A stretch of 64,000 nucleotides of DNA. It comes from Syngnathus acus (taxonomy: Eukaryota; Chordata; Actinopteri; Syngnathiformes; Syngnathidae). The notes beneath the pieces were generated by a model, which did no database searches, was not told the DNA's origin, and worked only from the letters and a program-made list of their open reading frames with translations. A program made the translations under genes and the position numbers. The stretch lies in the NCBI RefSeq assembly GCF_901709675.1, contig NC_051090.1, positions 2,043,342 to 2,107,341 on the forward strand, in the 5' to 3' direction. This document shows positions 63,884-64,000 of this stretch, piece after piece. The first letter of the stretch is position 1. Every line of letters begins with the position of its first letter.

Positions 63884-64000
63884 CACTCGAAATTAGACTT
63901 TTGTTTTATCTTGCAACGTAATATTAACAACTACAAATAACAAGAAAAGGAAAACAAATTCACGCAGAAATAAATTGCGCACCATGTAAAACTTTCAACT

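Overview
The window is vertebrate nuclear DNA, almost certainly from a percomorph-type teleost. It holds multi-exon genes with GT-AG introns, AT-rich introns carrying microsatellites, a tRNA-derived SINE, an L2-like LINE fragment, hAT remnants and several MITEs. Fish-style C2H2 zinc-finger genes form a cluster at the right end. There are no bacterial, viral or CRISPR features. I cannot name the species from sequence alone.

Layout, left to right: the last exons and 3'UTR of upf1 (+, 1-3.2 kb); ddx49 (-, 3.5-6.1 kb), convergent with upf1; an il12rb1-like cytokine receptor (-, 6.5-10.5 kb); a 236-residue single-Ig-domain membrane receptor with an ITIM-like and an ITSM motif (-, 10.9-12.8 kb); a gene-free interval; mast3 (+, 15.6-33.9 kb) with two alternative first exons, a hAT element and MITEs in its introns; ndufa7 (+, 36-36.9 kb); an LDLR-like receptor (+, 37.6-44.7 kb); kcnv2 (+, 45.9-48.1 kb); a b3gnt3-like glycosyltransferase (+, 48.8-53 kb, one coding exon); transposon debris; and a minus-strand zinc-finger cluster of five units (55.6-63.9 kb), one a remnant and at least two with broken C-terminal fingers.

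From memory, UPF1, DDX49, IL12RB1, MAST3 and B3GNT3 lie on human 19p13.11 and NDUFA7 on 19p13.2, so most of the window is one conserved block. In contrast, LDLR-like plus kcnv2 resembles the VLDLR-KCNV2 neighbourhood of human 9p24. Apart from the two immune receptors, which may share leukocyte expression, the genes are functionally unrelated: mRNA decay, ribosome biogenesis, kinase signalling, respiratory complex I, lipoprotein-type endocytosis, K+ channel modulation, glycan extension and DNA binding.

The most novel elements seen are the ITIM/ITSM receptor whose Ig domain lacks the canonical disulfide, the truncated LDLR-like receptor without an NPxY signal, and the zinc-finger cluster with a shared N-terminal exon, a recent 1.7-kb duplication and visible gene decay. 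Exon limits were read by eye from splice sites and reading phase. All gene names come from remembered family sequences, not from a database search.
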